DNA of 42,894 bases, taken from NCBI GenBank assembly GCA_964632485.1, contig CAZWDO010000003.1:77786-120679 (forward strand), written 5' to 3'. The notes beneath the pieces are model-generated. The model was given only the letters and a program-made list of their open reading frames with translations, made no database searches and was not told where the DNA came from. Shown piece by piece: positions 24,679 to 34,200 of this stretch. Numbering within the stretch: the first letter of the stretch is position 1; each line of letters begins with the position of its first letter. A program made the translations under genes and the position numbers. The DNA is from CAZWDO01 sp964632485 [NCBI: uncultured bacterium]. GTDB taxonomy: Bacteria; JAGOEH01.

Positions 24679-26885
24679 TCATTTCATTTCTGTTTTCGAT
24701 ATTGGCCGTTCAGGCCCAATTGTCTCCTGATTTAGGCATAGCTTCCAAGGTCAACAATAACGGTCCCTACTACAATCCCGCGTTGATTCCAATGTTTGAG
24801 GGCACATATATCAATTTGCAATATATGTCTTACAATTTAGGTTTTATCAATTCCGGAATTAATAGCGGGCATCTCCTAATTTTCCATTCACGAGCAGGTT
24901 TAGGTTTCAGCTTGCATTATCGCAGCTTTTCAACTTCAGTGCTGAATAAGTCCGTCTATTCCTTCGCGCTTTCCAGACAGGTGTTGTCCAGGCTGAGTCT
25001 TTTTTTGAAACCCAATTATTATTATAACGCTTTTCAAAAACAAAATTTTGTTTATAGCGAAGGCGATAACCCCAATGACCCAGTTTTTTTCAACGGTTAT
25101 GCAACCAGTAGTTTTGGGTTGGATTTCGGTTGCTATTCTCAACTTGGTCCGCGGCTGGGTTTGGGTATCAGCGCCTGTAATCTAATCAAAGGTAGTACAG
25201 GTTTTATTGATAAATCAGGTTCATTCGAGGATGGTTATTTGTTGACAGGCGCGGAATTGCATATAGGATATGGCATTGATGCCTGGCTTGATAGCCGTTA
25301 TTATATTCAAACCGACCAGCGAAGTTTTTTATCTTTCGGCGGCGGGTTGCGTAAATCCCTGTATGAAGGCCAATTTTATTTACAGTCCGGTTTTTTCTCC
25401 GAGCAAATTGCCTTGGGAGGTGGCGCTTTTTTTTCTATCGGTATTCCTGTTCGATTTGATTATAGTTATACCTGTTCAATCAATGAATTGGGGCGCGAAA
25501 CTGCTGGAACCCATGGTCTGGCAATATCATTTCAACTGGGTAGTGAAAAACTGCTATCGACTTCCAGTGAACATGATCGGGAAGTATTTGCCAAGCCCGA
25601 GCGAGTAATACTGGAATATAAAGGTGAGCCGTTGAGGTTCACCAGGGTCGCTTGTCGAGAAGCATGGCGCTTGCTTCCAACTTGCGTGTATTACATTAAT
25701 GACCAGATAATACCCGATTCGAAACGTTACCGTCAATTCAATTCTTCTGAGTTTTCCCGTTTTCAGTTGAGCGATATATCAACATTGGATATGGCAACGG
25801 AACTTTCTGAGTTGAATATTCTGAATCTGTGGGGAAGTCAATTGGCAAATCATCCCGAAACTGAGTTGACAATTAGCAGTTATTATTTAGAATATCCGCG
25901 GGTTATTGTCAATGCCAGCGGCCCTGACGATTCGGTTGCGGTCAATACCAGCGACAGTGTTATGCTTATCGATCCCATCTCGATTTATAGTAACTCGACT
26001 CGCGAGAATCCGCGCACAAAAGCTGGCCGCGAACAGCTTACTAAACGGCTTGAATGGTTACGGCGCTATTGGAGTCAAACCTGCGGGATCGACATTTCTC
26101 GAATAAAAACTGAGTTATTGTCCATCTCGGCGCAAAATATATCCCAGGCGCGTCGGCTTACCGAACGTGTTACTATCCAATCTCAAAAGCCGCGTTGGAA
26201 TTGGCTGAATATTTCCACGGGGGATACCAGCGCCCGCATTGATCAATCCTTGATATTCAGTTTTTCCCATCTGGATTCCCTGGGGCGGCAAATATCTCAT
26301 GAAAAATTGAAAGGCTTGGACTGGGAATTAATACCCATATTGGAAACTGGCGACACCTTGCCGGGGACATTTTACCTCGATTCGCTTCCCGGTTACTGTA
26401 TTTTCACTCCGGATAGCGGCTATGCACTGGATTTGGAAAACGGATCCACTATATCCGCGCAATTAATAACGCGATTTAAAGATGGCGCCTTGTCCAGCAA
26501 CATAGTACCAGTCGTTTGGGACTTATCCCGTATAACCGAAACTCTTACTATACTCAGTCTAAGCGGCGGTCTTGAGCGGGACCCGAATGATGATCTCGAA
26601 CAAATTTGTCGTTCAATCATTGCCTATTTGAATACTCTTCAACCTTTTACATTATCACAGATATCCTTGGATGGCATTTACAGCGTCAATGCCGAACGCG
26701 ACAGGGTTGAAGATGCTCTGAAACATATACAGGGTTGTTTGGAATCTCAAGGGATTGCAACCTCGGCCTATCGCTTGCATACGTTTATCGATTATGGGCA
26801 TGACAGATCGGGAAGTCGGCAGATAGTTGCGGCGCCTTCCTCCGGGTGGGTGATCGAATTGCAATTAAAACGCATCAAGCCCTGA
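24648..26885 (+). CDS. PorP/SprF-like outer-membrane protein with OmpA-like C-terminal region
   Basis: 745 residues. The signal peptide MQRFNLYSAVIISFLFSILAVQAQ is followed by YYNPALIPMFEGTYINLQYMS and a barrel of about 280 residues, the pattern of PorP/SprF-family proteins that serve T9SS export or anchor CHU_C-tailed substrates. The C-terminal 450 residues carry two weak OmpA-like segments: KAGREQLTKRLEWLRRYW with NISQARRLTERVTI, and NAERDRVEDALKHIQGCLES. These recall LSxxRAxxVxxyL and NRRVEI, but key peptidoglycan-binding residues are not clearly kept. The start lies 31 bases inside the upstream gene, so the two are translationally coupled. The family is seen with moderate certainty; the OmpA likeness is tentative. 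Confidence 0.65.
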   Translation: MQRFNLYSAVIISFLFSILAVQAQLSPDLGIASKVNNNGPYYNPALIPMFEGTYINLQYMSYNLGFINSGINSGHLLIFHSRAGLGFSLHYRSFSTSVLNKSVYSFALSRQVLSRLSLFLKPNYYYNAFQKQNFVYSEGDNPNDPVFFNGYATSSFGLDFGCYSQLGPRLGLGISACNLIKGSTGFIDKSGSFEDGYLLTGAELHIGYGIDAWLDSRYYIQTDQRSFLSFGGGLRKSLYEGQFYLQSGFFSEQIALGGGAFFSIGIPVRFDYSYTCSINELGRETAGTHGLAISFQLGSEKLLSTSSEHDREVFAKPERVILEYKGEPLRFTRVACREAWRLLPTCVYYINDQIIPDSKRYRQFNSSEFSRFQLSDISTLDMATELSELNILNLWGSQLANHPETELTISSYYLEYPRVIVNASGPDDSVAVNTSDSVMLIDPISIYSNSTRENPRTKAGREQLTKRLEWLRRYWSQTCGIDISRIKTELLSISAQNISQARRLTERVTIQSQKPRWNWLNISTGDTSARIDQSLIFSFSHLDSLGRQISHEKLKGLDWELIPILETGDTLPGTFYLDSLPGYCIFTPDSGYALDLENGSTISAQLITRFKDGALSSNIVPVVWDLSRITETLTILSLSGGLERDPNDDLEQICRSIIAYLNTLQPFTLSQISLDGIYSVNAERDRVEDALKHIQGCLESQGIATSAYRLHTFIDYGHDRSGSRQIVAAPSSGWVIELQLKRIKP

Positions 26886-27480
26886 TAGTGATATCCGACA
26901 CTTCATTCTGATGAATCTGTATTGAAGCCTGGCGCCCGCTGATCAGTTCTCAAAGTTGGCCCCTGAACCAATACATTAATTTTTGTGAGTTCCAGCTATT
27001 TGAACTAACTAAAAAAATCTCTTGCATTTGGGGAAAAGATTTCTTATAATAATTAAACCTGAAGTATTCGTTTATAGATGAACATGATTTTAGCCGATAT
27101 CCGAACTGAATATTTTTATCAATGATTTCGGAAATTGGAAGCAATATTTGAAGTGGCGGTTCAATGTTTGGCGTGGAAAAATTGGAATGTCCAAGGCTTT
27201 TCAGAATAAAATGGATTGAGATTCAAAGATTGAAGTTTATGGATATTGATAGTAAGATTATACAGATTAATGACATATTTTATGAAACAGGCCATAAAAA
27301 AAACAAATTAGATTGGTTCTACCGCTCACGAGCTATGTAGGTTGTATCGGTTTAAAGGTTTGCGGGTTCAAGTATGATTTTGAGATGACATTGGGAAAGC
27401 ATCGCTGCCGGCCATGAATGGACGAAATTTTTTAAAGGAATTTTATTTGTAAATTTTAGTTAAAGTTATTGGAGGAGTGA
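26886..27480. other. Intergenic stretch without a recognisable gene
   Basis: 595 bases. A 64-codon minus-strand frame (26950-27144) has no family likeness and no good ribosome binding site. No sigma-54 site, clear -35/-10 pair or terminator was found. GGAGGAG at 27471 serves the histidine kinase that follows. Confidence 0.5.
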
Positions 27481-29481
27481 ATGGTACAAGTGGACATCTT
27501 TCCTTTGCCCGCTATCAGAATTATTAGGGAGAATGGGCAGTATGTACTGGATGATTATAATCGACTGATGGAAGAGTTGACTCGGGGGCGGATTGGAAAA
27601 TTTTCAAAGCGCCCGATTGAGGATATCTATGGAAATATACCCGAAATCGCCCATCACTTCAAACAATTGAATACTAATAATCGACAGATTGATTTTACCC
27701 TCTATTACTGCAATCGCGATATGGCCATCCATGATTGGGTTCGCTTTCACATGCGCTTTATCAAAGATGATTGTGTGGTCATTTTTCTCGAGATCATAAC
27801 TGATTCAGTAAATAATAATATTGAACTTCGAAGCCGTCAGAATTATTTCGAGGCAATTCAGGATACCCAAACTGAATATGTTTGCTATTATCTTCCCGAT
27901 GGAACAATTACTTATGCTAATCCGGCTTTTTGTGGATTTGTCAACCGTTCGTTGACGAATATTGTAGGTGAAAGCATTTTTTTAATTTTAGCCGAAGATC
28001 AAGTTGAGAAAGCCGATAGTTTCAAGAACGCCGTAAATCGCATGGATACCTATAATGTCAGCATACATGAATTCAAGACTACCAACCATGCCGTACATTA
28101 TGTACGATGGACCGATCGCAAGATTTTTGAACTGGAAGGGTTGGTGGTTGTTTATAAAGGTATTGGGATTGATGTGACATTGGAATATGAAATGGCATTG
28201 GAACTGGAAGTTAAAAACCGCAAGCTGGAAGCCATCAACCATTATAACAATCTTCTGATCGATGTGTCTGGACGTTTTTTAGAAGCACATGAATTTCCAT
28301 TTTTGCTGGATGAGGTATGCAGACGCGTGATAGTTGAAGTTGACATCGATTATATAGTCCTTTACAATTATCAACCTGCCGAGAAGCAGTTTCTGCGTTT
28401 GGATTTCTGGTCGGCTAATCAAAATCAAGATTATTTCCCACCATACCGATTGGAAGGTGTTGATGAGAATGCTGGTCGCTGGGTAGACAGTGTTCGAAAC
28501 GATAATTATAGCCGAGCAATGTCAGCTAGTAATGCGAACAGTAGTTTTTCCAATTATTTCAGGGATTTTGAAATAGTTTCCAGTCCGGTATTCTTCCAGG
28601 GTAATTCTTCAGTATTTTTTCTGTTTTTACGCGCTAAGCCTAAAATTTGGACTGAAGAAGAAATTTCCATGATCGCCACTTTGGCCAATATCGTATCATC
28701 GGCTTGGAATCGTCATAATGCAACCGTTTTACTGATCGAGACCCAAAAAAAACAGATGGAAAGCGTCAAATTACTAGATGAATCAAACCGCCTTTCTTCA
28801 ATAGGTATCATCACAGCCGGCATTACGCATGAAATTAACCAACCATTGAACAATATCCGTTTGGCCGCTGAAAACCTGATTTTCATGCTCAACCAGAAAT
28901 CGGATGAGTTGGAGAATTATTTGCCCGAAAAACTGCATCGCATTATTCACAATATGGGGCGGATTGATCAAATTATTCGACATCTGCGTTCATTTATAGT
29001 TGATGAGCATAGTCAAAGCCAGCGTATAGATTTAAATCAGTCCGTATTAGACGCCGTGCAACTTGTCGAAAAGCAACTGGTGATTCATTATGTTACCAAG
29101 ACCCTGGTACTTGAACAGTCCTTTCCCCTTATCATTAAAGCCAATCCGATCAATATCGAACAGATTGTCATCAATCTGGTCAATAATGCATTGCAAGCGC
29201 TGAACAAATCTAATACCCTGGTACGACGGATTGCGATCGTCACTCGTATCGAAAAACAACAGGCGATATTGGAAATCGCCGATAACGGTGGTGGAATCTT
29301 ACCCAAGCTGAGTGAAAAAATCTTTAAACCATTTTTTTCCACCAATTCAAAAAATAAGAATATGGGGTTGGGACTGGCGATCGTCAAACAGTATGTGGAC
29401 AGATATGACGGAATGATTTCAATTCATAACAATGATCAAGGTGGCGCCACTTTTACCATACGTTTTCCATTGGCAAAATAA
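27481..29481 (+). CDS. Sensor histidine kinase (PAS - GAF - HisKA - HATPase), partner of the sigma-54 activator
   Basis: 666 residues. An N-terminal unassigned or PAS-like region is followed by a PAS domain (TEYVCYYLPDGTITYANPAF, about 137-240), a GAF domain (about 265-410, FPFLLDEVCRRVIVEVDIDYIVLYN), HisKA with SIGIITAGITHEINQPL (acceptor His near 450, HEINQPL as in DctB-type kinases) and HATPase_c (NLVNNALQAL; NMGLGLAIVKQYV). There is no membrane span, so the signal is cytoplasmic, with GAF offering a small-molecule site. GGAGGAG precedes the ATG. The stop is 22 bases before the NtrC-type regulator, which is the expected phosphotransfer partner. Confidence 0.88.
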   Translation: MVQVDIFPLPAIRIIRENGQYVLDDYNRLMEELTRGRIGKFSKRPIEDIYGNIPEIAHHFKQLNTNNRQIDFTLYYCNRDMAIHDWVRFHMRFIKDDCVVIFLEIITDSVNNNIELRSRQNYFEAIQDTQTEYVCYYLPDGTITYANPAFCGFVNRSLTNIVGESIFLILAEDQVEKADSFKNAVNRMDTYNVSIHEFKTTNHAVHYVRWTDRKIFELEGLVVVYKGIGIDVTLEYEMALELEVKNRKLEAINHYNNLLIDVSGRFLEAHEFPFLLDEVCRRVIVEVDIDYIVLYNYQPAEKQFLRLDFWSANQNQDYFPPYRLEGVDENAGRWVDSVRNDNYSRAMSASNANSSFSNYFRDFEIVSSPVFFQGNSSVFFLFLRAKPKIWTEEEISMIATLANIVSSAWNRHNATVLLIETQKKQMESVKLLDESNRLSSIGIITAGITHEINQPLNNIRLAAENLIFMLNQKSDELENYLPEKLHRIIHNMGRIDQIIRHLRSFIVDEHSQSQRIDLNQSVLDAVQLVEKQLVIHYVTKTLVLEQSFPLIIKANPINIEQIVINLVNNALQALNKSNTLVRRIAIVTRIEKQQAILEIADNGGGILPKLSEKIFKPFFSTNSKNKNMGLGLAIVKQYVDRYDGMISIHNNDQGGATFTIRFPLAK

Positions 29482-29503
29482 TTTTATTTAATTTGGGAGG
29501 AAT

Positions 29504-30985
29504 ATGAAGATATTGATTGTCGAAGATGAGTACGAAAGCCGACGTGAACTGATACAGTTTATAGTTAATCATACTGGCCATGAGGTTTCCGAAGCCGGTA
29601 ACGGAGTTGAAGCTTTACAACTTCTTAAGCAACAATCCTTCCAAATGATGTTGACTGATATTCGCATGCCGGAAATGAATGGCTTGCAGTTGCTGGAAAC
29701 GATTCAGCGTAATCCATTGGGATCGGATATGGATATTGTCATGATGACCAGCTATGCGGACATTGATACTTCGATTAAATCAATGCGGCTTGGGGCTCGG
29801 GATTACCTGATCAAGCCTATAAGTCTCAGTGAATTGGAAGTTTTAATTTATCAGGTGGCCGAACGGCATAGCCTTTTGACCGAAAATCGTGAACTAAAAC
29901 AGCATTTGGATGAAAAAGTTGAAGAAGTGATCGGCGAAACCCGACAGCGTTATAAGGAACTTCAACGCGCCTATGCGGAAGTAGTAGGAATTGGGCAGAT
30001 TGTTGTCCAAAGTCGGCGGATGCGGGATATCATTCAACAAGTGGAACAATATCACACGGATCGCGCGATTCCGGTGCTGATCGAGGGCGAGACAGGGACC
30101 GGTAAGGAAATTATCGCCCGTTTGATCCATTATGGTAAAGAATGTGTTTCCACTCCTTTTATTAGTCTGAATTGTTCAGCTATCGCTCCTACTCTTTTTG
30201 AAAGTGAATTGTTCGGCTATGAGGGAGGCGCCTTCACCGGATCTTCCCAAAAAGGGCAGAGAGGCAAATTGGAATTGGCGGAACGAGGAACGGTTTTTTT
30301 GGATGAAATCGGTGAATTGCCTTTGGAGATGCAACCCAAATTACTGCGTGTGCTTCAAGAAAAAGAATTCTATCGGGTCGGAGGGCTTAAACAGATCAAG
30401 TTGAATGTTAGATTGATCTTCGCCACTAATCAGAACCTGCCTGAATTGGTAAGAAGCCATAAATTCCGCAAGGATTTGTTCTATCGTTTGAATGTCGGCC
30501 GCATAATCCTCCCGCCTCTCCGGGAACGGAAGGAAGAAATCGTGCCCATGGCCCACCTCTTTCTTCATGAATTTACTACGCAAAAAAAACGACAGTTCAT
30601 CGATTTCACGCCCGAGGCCGAACAGATGTTGGAGCGCTATAACTGGCCCGGTAATGTCCGCGAATTAAGACACGCCATTGAGCGCGTTGTTGTTCTTCAC
30701 AATCGTCCCAAGGTGCAAGCCGATGACCTGCAATTCATTCTCGAAAATGATATTTTCCTGCCCCAGGAAAACCCAAGCGCCCCTCTTGCGGATACTGATA
30801 AACCTCCAATGAAAATCGACCTTTCCCGCAATATCGATATCAAATTGCCGGAAGACGAATTGAATTTGGATCTGCTTGAAAAATTCATTGTCGCTAAAAC
30901 CCTGGATAAATTTAATGGAAACAAGACGAAAGCTGCGGAATATCTGGGACTAACCCGCAGCGCTTTGCGCAGTCGTATGGAGTGA
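29504..30985 (+). CDS. NtrC-family sigma-54-dependent response regulator
   Basis: 493 residues. The receiver domain has acceptor Asp52 (LTDIRMPEMNG), then a coiled linker at about 120-160. The AAA+ domain has Walker A GETGTGKE at 193-200, the sigma-54 contact loop GAFTGS at 240-245 and Walker B TVFLDEIGEL at 261-270. The Fis-type helix-turn-helix is at about 465-493 (GNKTKAAEYLGLTRSALRSRM). The contact loop normally reads GAFTGA; the Ala-to-Ser change in the last position may alter but need not abolish activation. The upstream kinase is co-transcribed. The beta-helix protein 283 bases downstream has a sigma-54 promoter, as do two other surface-protein operons in the window, making these the likely targets. 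Confidence 0.93.
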   Translation: MKILIVEDEYESRRELIQFIVNHTGHEVSEAGNGVEALQLLKQQSFQMMLTDIRMPEMNGLQLLETIQRNPLGSDMDIVMMTSYADIDTSIKSMRLGARDYLIKPISLSELEVLIYQVAERHSLLTENRELKQHLDEKVEEVIGETRQRYKELQRAYAEVVGIGQIVVQSRRMRDIIQQVEQYHTDRAIPVLIEGETGTGKEIIARLIHYGKECVSTPFISLNCSAIAPTLFESELFGYEGGAFTGSSQKGQRGKLELAERGTVFLDEIGELPLEMQPKLLRVLQEKEFYRVGGLKQIKLNVRLIFATNQNLPELVRSHKFRKDLFYRLNVGRIILPPLRERKEEIVPMAHLFLHEFTTQKKRQFIDFTPEAEQMLERYNWPGNVRELRHAIERVVVLHNRPKVQADDLQFILENDIFLPQENPSAPLADTDKPPMKIDLSRNIDIKLPEDELNLDLLEKFIVAKTLDKFNGNKTKAAEYLGLTRSALRSRME

Positions 30986-31108
30986 TACGGTTTTATTTCG
31001 CACAAATGCGCGAAAATGAACGCTCTATTTAGATCAATCTTAGCTACCCCTTCTTTATACATTTTTATAACTAATTGAATCATAACTGATTAATTATAGT
31101 ACTTAATG

Positions 31109-31125
31109 TTGGCACAAATACTGCT
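31109..31125 (+). promoter_or_regulatory. Sigma-54 promoter of the beta-helix T9SS protein
   Basis: TTGGCACAAATACTGCT has GG and GC at the exact -24/-12 spacing. It lies 143 bases before the ATG and 124 bases after the stop of the sigma-54 activator gene. Confidence 0.7.
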
Positions 31126-31207
31126 AATAATATATCAATTGTTTTGTATAAATAAACAGTTATTGGGTTGTCATTGAACCCACAAAGAAAGGAGCGACTA
31201 AAGGAGA

Positions 31208-31282
31208 ATGTGGATTTGGATTTTCTGTTCGTTAAGGCACGTAAAAAAATCAAAAGGAGTGTATTGCAATGAGGTTTTTTAA
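31208..31282 (+). CDS. Possible 24-residue leader peptide overlapping the beta-helix gene start
   Basis: ATG at 31208 opens a 24-codon frame (MWIWIFCSLRHVKKSKGVY...) whose stop (31280) overlaps the start of the next gene by 14 bases. Purine-rich AAAGGAG lies both 13 bases upstream and right against the ATG, so spacing is poor. It could couple translation, or it could be chance within a 140-base leader. Confidence 0.2.
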   Translation: MWIWIFCSLRHVKKSKGVYCNEVF

Positions 31283-34200
31283 CAAAACGTTTCTTGTGTC
31301 AGTATTCAGCATTTTGGCTATCGTGTTCAGTTCCGCGATTGCCGAATTAGTAGTGCATGATGTGGATTTGGGACAAATCACCCTACAGCGTAATGGCCAG
31401 ACTTTCTCCGCAAAATCCGGAGCCAAAGGTCAGCCCCTGGCCGCTCAGATGGTCGATGAAGCCTGGGTGGACGATGACTTCGGCCCATTTACGCCGGGTT
31501 GGGACACAACCCACTTCGCTTCTATTCAGACTGCCATCGACAGCCTTAACCCTGGTGGCATCATCCATATAGCCGCCGGCGCCTATTATGAAGATATCAA
31601 TATCAGAAAACCTTTGCAACTAAATGGTCCCAATCTGGGCGTCGATCCCAATACCGGTGTTCGTGGGCCGGAAGCCATCATCTTTCCAGCAACCTGCGAG
31701 CCTGATCCCTGGGGAGCAACGGCGCGCTCGATTGTTTATATTGAGGTGTCGGGTGTCACCATTAACGGATTGAGCTTCAATGGCGACAATCCCACTTTAA
31801 CTAGCGCGTTTGATTATAATGGAGCCAATATTGATGCCAGTGAGGGCATCGCCTCCTATGAAAGCGTGAGCAATATCGCAATAACTCACAACATTATCCA
31901 GAATATCACCTATTCCGCAATTGATCTTTATAATTATGAAAATGGCTCGCCGGCCACTTCCAATAATCTGATCGCGCAGAATCTCTTTGAGAAAATCAGC
32001 GGTTATTGGTATGGCACACCGCCGGCGCTGAATTTTGGTATCGGCATTTTAATCTACAACAATTTTTATGCCGATATCTTGGATAATTACTTTTTTGACG
32101 TACGTGTCGGAATCCAGACTGGTAATTATTCGAAAGCCAATCCAACTCCTGGATTGTCCAACAATATTGCCAACAACCATATCGAATCGATCCGCCGTGG
32201 CATTTTCTACAATCTTCACTATTCCAATGCCACGCCTTTTACTGTGGCGAACAATACTATTACTTCGGCTCCCGGCGCGACTGAAAACTGGGGTATTATG
32301 ATCAGCTCCCAGCAGGGCGGGGTATCGGCGGTTTTTCTGAACAATAGTATCACAAACACGTATATCGGTATCAATTGTTGGAATGATCCGACCTCAAACA
32401 ACATCACGATTCAGGGCGGCTTCATCACGGGCTGCGAATATGGTATGCGCATTGATAATTTTGATGGTTATAAATCCAACGGCAATTCGACAAATGCCAT
32501 ATTGAACGGAGTTACTGTTTCCAACTCGGGCGTCGCGGCTCTCTGGGTCAAGGACAATCCATCAAACGACATCGGCGCGACTGTTTCCGGGGGGATCCTG
32601 GCTGGAACTATTTTTACGAATAACCCCATCGACGTGCTGATCGATGGAATTGACGCTTCCGCAACCTCTCAAATTAACGGTCTAAAATGGCAGTTCGTCA
32701 ATCTGGAAGTTACCAATCCAATCCAGACGGCGATCAATCGTCTAAGCGCCGGAGATGTATTGCTAATTCCGGCCGGAACATATAACGAGAATATCGATGT
32801 CAATAAACAGTTAACCATCATAGGCGCGGGTAGCAGCAGTGACCCGACTGTTAGCACTATTCTCACCCAGACATCGGCCGGTGCCGGAGATTCAAAAATC
32901 GGCGTGATCCAGCTTACCGCTTCCGGAACTCCCGGGGCGTTTGTGGGGATCAAGAATCTGCGTGTGCTGCCAGTGAATCTGGCCGGTATCAGTGTCGGCC
33001 GCTTCTGTGAATCGACGGGCGCGAGCATTGAGTATGTAGAGTTGCGCAATGTCCATGTGATCGGCTCCTATCATACCGAACCCTGCGGAGAACAGGAACG
33101 CGGATTGTATGTCGATCTTACGTCGAGCCTGTCCCATTTATTGCTTGATCAGTGCGCATTCAATGGGCTGGATTATGGCTGGTATATACAAAAAGCCGTT
33201 AGCGCGGACCCCAGCACGGTCTCTGATGTGCGCGTCTCCAATACTGAGTTTAGGGATAATATTGCTAAGGGGTTTTATGCTGAGAAGCTCGATAATGCTC
33301 AGTTTATCGGCTGCAATGTAGTTAACAACGGCGATGCGACCTGGGGAAATACCTGTACCTATTTCAAACCTTGGTTGTGTGGGATCGATATCAATTTGAA
33401 GGCCGGAGCCTATCAGAATCTGGTGTTCGATAACTGCGTATTCAGCGGCAACGGTATCGGTGAAGCCAAGGAAGGTTGCGGTTTGGCAATCAAGGCGCGA
33501 GATGACGGAGCAACGTATGGCGTGTTTCCGGCATCTTTGAGTAATGTGACAATCCAAAACTGCCTTTTTGATGGAAACGAACGCGGCATTCGCTTTGGCG
33601 AGCCCGGCAAGAATAATCAGGGACCGGTCAATGTGGTGGTTAGCCAAACACGGATTATGAACAACGCCCAGAGTTATAGCGGAACGGATGGATCAGCCTA
33701 TGGTGGCCTGATCAACCACACTCAGTCGCTGGTCAATGGTCAGTCAAATTATTGGGGTGGTAGCCTGACCAATAGTACGGGTCCGGAGGGCGATGGCGAC
33801 GATGCTTTCGGCAATTTGGCCTTCGAACCCTATTATATCGATTATGCCATGACGACGCTGAGCGAAGGCGGGCAGACCTGTCTGGGACATTTTTGTTATG
33901 TTCCGAGCGGCGCTTCCGCCAATATTCTCCTCTGGAACGACCTGACCGTGGATGGGATTCTGCTGGAAACGGGCGACGAGATTGGTGTCTTTAGCAGCGA
34001 TCCCGCGAATCCGGACGGCGTTTTCTGCGTGGGCGCGGTAATATGGAACGGCGCTAATACCCAGATTACCGTATATGGCCGGGTCAATGAATACGGCATC
34101 ATTGAAAAAGGTTTGCTTGCGGGCGAACAAATGGCCTTTCGGGTATGGAAACAGGCAACCAATGCTGAATTCAACTCGGTCAATTCCACTTATAATCCAA

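Noticed and set aside
26950-27144. 64-codon minus-strand frame
   Set aside because: No ribosome binding site, no family likeness and AT-rich sequence where such frames occur by chance.
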